A DNA stretch of 7,826 nt from an uncultured Eubacteriales bacterium (GTDB lineage Bacteria; Bacillota; Clostridia; Oscillospirales; Oscillospiraceae). How positions within the stretch are numbered: position 1 is the stretch's first letter; each line of letters begins with the position of its first letter. The notes below the pieces were generated by a model. It saw only the letters and a list, made by a program, of their open reading frames with translations. It was not told where the DNA came from and searched no databases. Of this stretch, positions 6,701 to 7,826 are shown piece by piece. The position numbers and the translations under genes are program-made. The stretch is from the NCBI GenBank assembly GCA_959602365.1, contig CAUGSS010000062.1:1-7826 (forward strand). The letters run 5' to 3'.

Positions 6701-7308
6701 GCCAGTTCCGGGTTATGCGTCACCATCACCACCAGCCGGTCCTTGGCCACCTCCTTCAGCAGCTCCATGACCTGGACGCTGGTCTCACTGTCCAGGGCGC
6801 CGGTGGGTTCGTCGGCCAGCAGGATGTCCGGATCATTCACCAGGGCCCGGGCGATGGCCACCCGCTGCATCTGGCCGCCGGACATCTGGCTGGGCCGTTT
6901 GTGGGCCTGTTCCCCCAGCCCCACCTGCTCCAGCGCCCGGAGGGCCCGCTGCCGCCGCTCCGCCTTGGAGACGCCGGAGATGGTCAGCGCCAGCTCCACA
7001 TTGGCCAGCACCGTCTGATGGGGGATCAGATTATAACTCTGAAAGACAAAGCCGATGGTGTGGTTCCGGTAGGAATCCCAGTCCCGGTCCTTGTACTTTT
7101 TGGTGGAGATGCCGTTGATGACCAGGTCTCCGCTGTCATAGCGGTCCAACCCGCCAATGATATTCAGCAGGGTGGTCTTGCCGGAGCCGCTGGGGCCCAG
7201 AATGGCCACGAATTCGTTTTCCCGCAGGTTCAGGCTGACGTCATCCAGCGCTTTCTGCACCAGATTGCCCGTCTTGTACTGTTTGCATATGTGCTTGATC
7301 TGAAGCAT
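3769..7308 (-). CDS. Fused ABC ATPase-permease, MacB/FtsX type, with very large extracytoplasmic domain
   Basis: This 1179-residue membrane protein joins a LolD/MacB-type ATPase to an FtsX-like permease, probably acting as a dimer that exports or extracts a substrate or transmits force across the membrane. The ATPase (1-220) has Walker A GPSGSGKT (38-45), Q-loop Gln90, signature MSGGQ (142-146), Walker B ILLADEP (162-168) and His198. One membrane helix (about 267-288) leads into an extracytoplasmic region (about 290-1045). Three more helices follow (about 1045-1070, 1102-1122, 1143-1164), with LERKKEIGILRAIGAS (1074-1089) typical of MacB/FtsX permeases. The outer region contains an Asp-rich part (618-683), three 64-residue tandem repeats (683-874) and an Ala/Gln/Met-rich helical part (875-960). 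MacB's periplasmic domain is far smaller. AAAGGAGAA precedes the ATG at 7308. No two-component genes are adjacent, so there is no hint of antibiotic sensing. The substrate is unknown. Confidence 0.93.
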   Translation of the reverse strand: MLQIKHICKQYKTGNLVQKALDDVSLNLRENEFVAILGPSGSGKTTLLNIIGGLDRYDSGDLVINGISTKKYKDRDWDSYRNHTIGFVFQSYNLIPHQTVLANVELALTISGVSKAERRQRALRALEQVGLGEQAHKRPSQMSGGQMQRVAIARALVNDPDILLADEPTGALDSETSVQVMELLKEVAKDRLVVMVTHNPELAELYATRIVNLKDGTIRSDSDPYEIDEAAQAAPVHKNMGKASMSFLTALSLSFNNLKTKKARTLLTAFAGSIGIIGIALILSLSNGVNNYIAALEEETLSEYPLQIQSATMDMTSMMASQLSDGTAPEGQVNVTEMLGNLFSQVDPNDLASLKTYLDSGESGIEQYANAIEYTYDVSPQIYRLDGDNVRQVNPDRSFTALGIGTDSDSFMSSFMNTDVFYQMSENTNLFSSQYDVKAGRWPEAYNECVVVLSSSGSISDFMLYTLGLRDSVELDEMIQQFLNEESVELPENQQSYAYEDLLGITFKLVNAADRYQYDETYGVWRDKSDDTAYMLQLVESGEDLTVVGVVQLSKDSNAAMLSSGIAYPASLTEHVVEQAAASRIVQEQIGAPTVNVLTGNSFGEDNSQNAFDMNSLFTIDEEALQQAFQFDESALNVDLSDAFSLDSDSVDLSNLIDPSQMTIDLPELPPFDLEAALGSLDLTVSSEGLQQLVQSLSEGYSSYAAEHPEADYSKLSGSFMAYLQTPEASQALEEGIREIVESSVEVTLVPEQLQALIRDLMTGFQAYAQANGMTDPEQFDAYLAQYLQTAEAQQIIAAGAANVVQISGDITISQDQIQALVNQLMTGYQNYAAAHQLPDPSRMGEHFAAYLQTPEAQRRLSAGMAELLNVEGLQAQISSALNSYMQTAMASYTGAVSEAIQGQLSQAMQQVAAQMASGMESAMAQAMDQLGANLQNAFQVDADAFANAIQMNMSEEELAELLQTLMSGEDASYEGNLASFGYADLDDPSEISIYPLDFSSKESIVGLLEDYNSRMEAQGEEDKVISYTDVVGTLMSSVTEIVDMISYVLVAFVAISLVVSSIMIGVITYISVLERKKEIGILRAIGASKHNISQVFNAETFIIGLCAGLIGIGLTLILLLPGNAIIHTVANTTQLNAALPLLPGVILIVLSVALTLIGGLIPSKKAAKSDPVAALRSE
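4687..5262 (-). repeat. Three in-frame 192-nt (64-residue) tandem repeats in the ABC transporter
   Basis: Residues 683-746, 747-810 and 811-874 align without gaps. Each starts with a strand-like LTVS/VTLV/ITIS, then a helix with LQ(Q/A)L or IQALV and a GY/GF-x-x-YA motif. An acidic or Pro-rich turn follows, then AYLQTPEA or QYLQTAEA and a helix ending at a Gly-containing stretch. At DNA level the element CTCCGGNGTCTG-like recurs at 4741, 4933 and 5125, exactly 192 nt apart. Amino-acid divergence shows an old duplication. A degenerate fourth start (EGLQ at 872-875) may follow. Confidence 0.85.
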
Positions 7309-7408
7309 GGATTGTTCTCCTTTTGCGTGCACTGCCGGAGGGGGATGCCCCAATGCCCGGTCGGTGCGGGGTGGGCCGCTCCGCGGCACATTTGCGCACT
7401 ATTGCCTT

Positions 7409-7437
7409 ATTATAGCACCTTTTAATGCCGTAGAAAA
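7409..7437 (-). promoter_or_regulatory. Extended -10 promoter of the ABC transporter gene
   Basis: On the minus strand, a perfect TATAAT (7414-7409) is preceded by TGC, giving an extended -10. A weak -35, TTTTCT (7437-7432), lies 17 bases upstream. Transcription would start near 7402, about 94 nt before the ATG. The strong -10 compensates for the poor -35. Confidence 0.7.
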
Positions 7438-7505
7438 TACCTAAACCGGGGAAAAGACAGCCTATATATTTCCCATATGACCAACGGCTTTTGATAAAAT
7501 TAGCA

Positions 7506-7526
7506 CCTGTATGCGAATCATACGGG
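7506..7526. repeat. Inverted repeat CCTGTATG-5-CATACGGG
   Basis: CCTGTATG (7506-7513) and CATACGGG (7519-7526) pair across the loop CGAAT, with one T-G position and the rest Watson-Crick. It lies about 90 bp upstream of the transporter promoter's -10 and has no T tail. It could be a protein binding site; nothing else identifies it. Confidence 0.4.
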
Positions 7527-7653
7527 AACGGGAAGAATATGGCGTATTTTGTGCGCATTGATCCTCCTGCCCGGGCCAGGCAAATGCCGCAAATGTCAAA
7601 ACGGACAACCGGCCCTGAACAGCGTTTTCCCAGAAAGCCCCATCCAGTTTCTT

Positions 7654-7682
7654 GCATAAGCCGGCGGGAAGCGCGGATAATA
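7654..7682 (+). promoter_or_regulatory. Candidate forespore (sigma-G/F-like) promoter of spoVT
   Basis: GCATA (7654-7658), 17 bases, then GATAATA (7676-7682) resembles the forespore sigma layout, with a -35 near GAATA/GCATA and a -10 near CATACTA. In B. subtilis spoVT is expressed in the forespore, so the context supports it. The -10 departs at its first base. Transcription would start about 100 nt before the ATG. Confidence 0.4.
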
Positions 7683-7788
7683 ATGACTGTTACCCGGTGA
7701 AAGGGCAGGAATGGAAGACAGATGCATCCCTTTGCCGGCGGGTCGGAGTCCGGCCCGGACAGAGATTAGAAAGGAAGGATGTCAGGTC

Positions 7789-7826
7789 ATGAAAGCAACT
7801 GGCATTGTGAGACGCATTGACGACCT
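7789..7826 (+). CDS. spoVT: Stage V sporulation protein T, N-terminal fragment (runs off the window)
   Basis: Only the first 12 codons and two further bases are present, because the gene is cut by the right edge. They read MKATGIVRRIDD. As I recall it, this is the start of the SpoVT N-terminal AbrB-type swapped-hairpin DNA-binding domain; the related AbrB begins MKSTGIVRKVDE and fits less well. SpoVT is a transcription regulator of about 178 residues active in the forespore, with a C-terminal GAF-like domain, and it tunes sigma-G-dependent genes. AAGGAAGG (7771-7778) lies ten bases upstream of the ATG. The gene is divergent from the ABC transporter. The call rests on a short stretch, but the match is distinctive. 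It supports a spore-forming host. Confidence 0.85.
   Translation, partial: MKATGIVRRIDD

Larger units (their letters stand above)
7309..7788. other. Intergenic region between divergent ABC gene and spoVT
   Basis: These 480 bases hold no gene I can support. They contain the transporter promoter and its ~95-nt leader, an inverted repeat at 7506-7526, a candidate forespore promoter for spoVT at 7654-7682, a short palindrome GTCCG-GCC-CGGAC (7748-7760) and the spoVT ribosome binding site (7771-7778). The frame open at 7491-7700 lacks a good Shine-Dalgarno and looks like chance. Confidence 0.7.

Noticed and set aside
7309..7389. 27-residue N-terminal extension of the ABC transporter
   Set aside because: AAAGGAGAA directly precedes the ATG at 7308, and the protein then starts as ABC ATPases do. 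The extension is Pro/Arg-rich and lacks a ribosome binding site.
7491..7700. Open frame of 69 codons upstream of spoVT (TTG start, internal ATG at 7540)
   Set aside because: It has no proper Shine-Dalgarno and a composition rich in Arg, Pro and Met without pattern. It overlaps the candidate spoVT promoter.

Overview
The window looks like a high-GC, spore-forming member of the Clostridia, probably an Oscillospiraceae/Flavonifractor-like gut Firmicute. The evidence is the strong GGAGG-type ribosome binding sites, the spoVT gene at the right edge, sporulation-sigma-like promoter candidates, the Firmicute-style CoaX pantothenate kinase and the fused ABC-FtsX exporter. This placement comes from protein character only. 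The first ~100 bases are homopolymer-rich and look like an unreliable contig edge.

Layout. Positions 107-1380 (minus strand) hold a two-gene unit: a YfcE/MJ0936-type metallophosphoesterase followed 20 nt later by coaX, the type III pantothenate kinase of coenzyme A synthesis. Divergent from it, positions 1473-2449 (plus strand) hold three tightly packed small genes of unknown function, encoding 90, 135 and 93 aa. A sigma-E-like promoter candidate precedes them and a hairpin terminator follows. They converge on trpS (2489-3499, minus), tryptophanyl-tRNA synthetase, which has its own strong promoter (3567-3595) and a leader too short for a T-box. A terminator at 3671-3705 separates trpS from a very large ABC transporter gene (3769-7308, minus, 1179 aa). 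That protein has an N-terminal ATPase and a MacB/FtsX-type permease, with an extracytoplasmic region of about 755 residues that contains three tandem 64-residue repeats. A 480-bp gene-free stretch separates it from the divergent spoVT gene, of which only the first 12 codons are present.

How the genes relate. coaX and trpS are housekeeping genes. The phosphoesterase is co-transcribed with coaX by position, with no obvious metabolic link. The two parts that look least described are the three-gene unknown operon, possibly expressed in sporulation, and the extracellular repeat domain of the ABC transporter. No mobile element, CRISPR array, tRNA or rRNA is visible, so the region looks chromosomal and ordinary apart from those two points.
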